A DNA stretch of 36,749 nucleotides, from NCBI GenBank assembly GCA_002067325.1, contig MVQY01000079.1:1-36749 (forward strand). Reading direction: 5' to 3'. The notes under the pieces are model-generated. The model was not told the DNA's origin, ran no database searches, and saw nothing but the letters and a program-made list of their open reading frames with translations. Shown here in pieces: positions 36,331 through 36,749 of this stretch. A program made the translations under genes and the position numbers. The first letter of the stretch is position 1. Every line of letters begins with the position of its first letter. The DNA comes from Methanobacterium sp. PtaU1.Bin097. Its GTDB lineage: Archaea; Methanobacteriota; Methanobacteria; Methanobacteriales; Methanobacteriaceae.

Positions 36331-36749
36331 TTAAAATATTTACAATTATTATTTAAATCATTTACCTTTCGATTAGATAAGATTAATCTCTTTATCACTT
36401 ACATTCATGGAATAAAAATTATTAACAATAGTATTTTGGGTCAATTTGCTTTCACTTCACTTAATTAATATAGTGTTTTAAGATGTTAGGATTATAGTAA
36501 GAGCATATGAGAAGTAAAATTATAGTATTAAATGATTTCTCAGCAATTAGACTGAAACTGTAACATCTAAATCTAGTTCTACTTTTAAAAAAATATTTAT
36601 TGTATGAATCTTCATGAAGCATATTGAATTGATCATAGAAATACTAAGATTTCTCTTAAACTACGGGCGGTTAGGTTTTTTGATTCTTTTTAATATTAGG
36701 AAGGTTTGTCTTTTCCTTAACCTGGTTTTCGTCTGTATTCTTCACCATA
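36331..36749. other. AT-rich stretch without a supported gene; possible gene end at the edge
   Basis: About 420 nt, very AT-rich, upstream of the methyltransferase. It contains a TTTAAATAAT-like box on the minus strand near 36350 (possible promoter), an 18-codon + frame at 36507-36563 too short to support, and a perfect CTTCATGAAG palindrome near 36611-36620. On the minus strand the last 33 bases read YGEEYRRKPG-stop (36717-36749), which could be the C-terminus of a gene mostly outside the window. Confidence 0.35.

Noticed and set aside
36507..36563. 18-codon + strand frame (MRSKIIVLNDFSAIRLKL)
   Set aside because: Too short, with no ribosome site and no recognisable family.
36611..36620. 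Perfect palindrome CTTCATGAAG
   Set aside because: A single 10-nt palindrome without a neighbouring gene start or second copy is not informative.

Overview
The window comes from a methanogenic archaeon, most likely a member of the Methanobacteriales (Methanobacterium-like). The evidence is a run of methanogenesis marker proteins (Mmp2, 3, 6, 5, 15, 17), archaeal/eukaryal housekeeping genes (Nob1, Trm5-type tRNA methyltransferase, diphthine synthase), frequent TTG/GTG starts behind strong GGAGG/GGTGA ribosome sites, AT-rich A/T-box promoters and moderate-to-low GC. I see no tRNA, rRNA, CRISPR array or insertion sequence.

Layout. 1-5.4 kb: a secreted transglutaminase-like protein, the remnant of an alpha/beta hydrolase gene, a GNAT-YoaP acetyltransferase, a zinc-ribbon membrane protein, a large AttH/CrtC lipocalin-like protein and a pirin. 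5.4-13.6 kb: a BaiN-type flavoprotein, two YbjQ-domain proteins (one fused to a membrane module), a DUF308 membrane protein, a DHA2 drug-efflux-type MFS transporter behind two palindromic operator candidates, small conserved proteins and a polysaccharide flippase with a small membrane partner. 13.7-19.6 kb: DJ-1/PfpI protein, an orphan CheR methyltransferase with a single-domain response regulator, a sodium:solute symporter with its small accessory subunit, a PRC-barrel protein, pyrE and moaB. 20-30.5 kb, all on + : nob1, DUF2117, mmp2, mmp3, mmp6, DUF2111, mmp5, mmp15, mmp17, nifB, mtnA and a family-4 uracil-DNA glycosylase. 30.6-34.2 kb: TPR protein, CPBP membrane protease, trm5, dphB. 34.2-36.3 kb: a visibly AT-rich restriction-modification pair, followed by about 0.4 kb without a clear gene.

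The functional centre is the mmp-nifB block. Mmp3 and Mmp17 are subunits of the ATP-driven complex that reductively activates methyl-coenzyme M reductase; that complex carries clusters resembling the nitrogenase [8Fe-9S-C] L-cluster, which is the product of NifB. The linkage of nifB to the mmp genes here fits a role in making those clusters, whether or not the organism fixes nitrogen. DUF2111, wedged between mmp6 and mmp5 with a 4-nt overlap, and DUF2117 upstream are candidates for the same machinery.

The least expected signal is not a gene. At five or six separate places the last codons of a gene together with its stop codon are repeated in tandem just beyond the gene (lipocalin-like gene, cheR, pyrE, mmp3, the TPR gene and, more weakly, nob1). 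In the first array all four copies still spell Asp-Tyr-Leu-Gly-stop although five nucleotide positions vary. Other points are a long-range RNA stem between moaB and nob1, a 60-nt-period repeat with dyads in the nob1 promoter, and a glycosylase whose complete reading frame has no canonical start codon. Everything was read by eye; no database search was possible.
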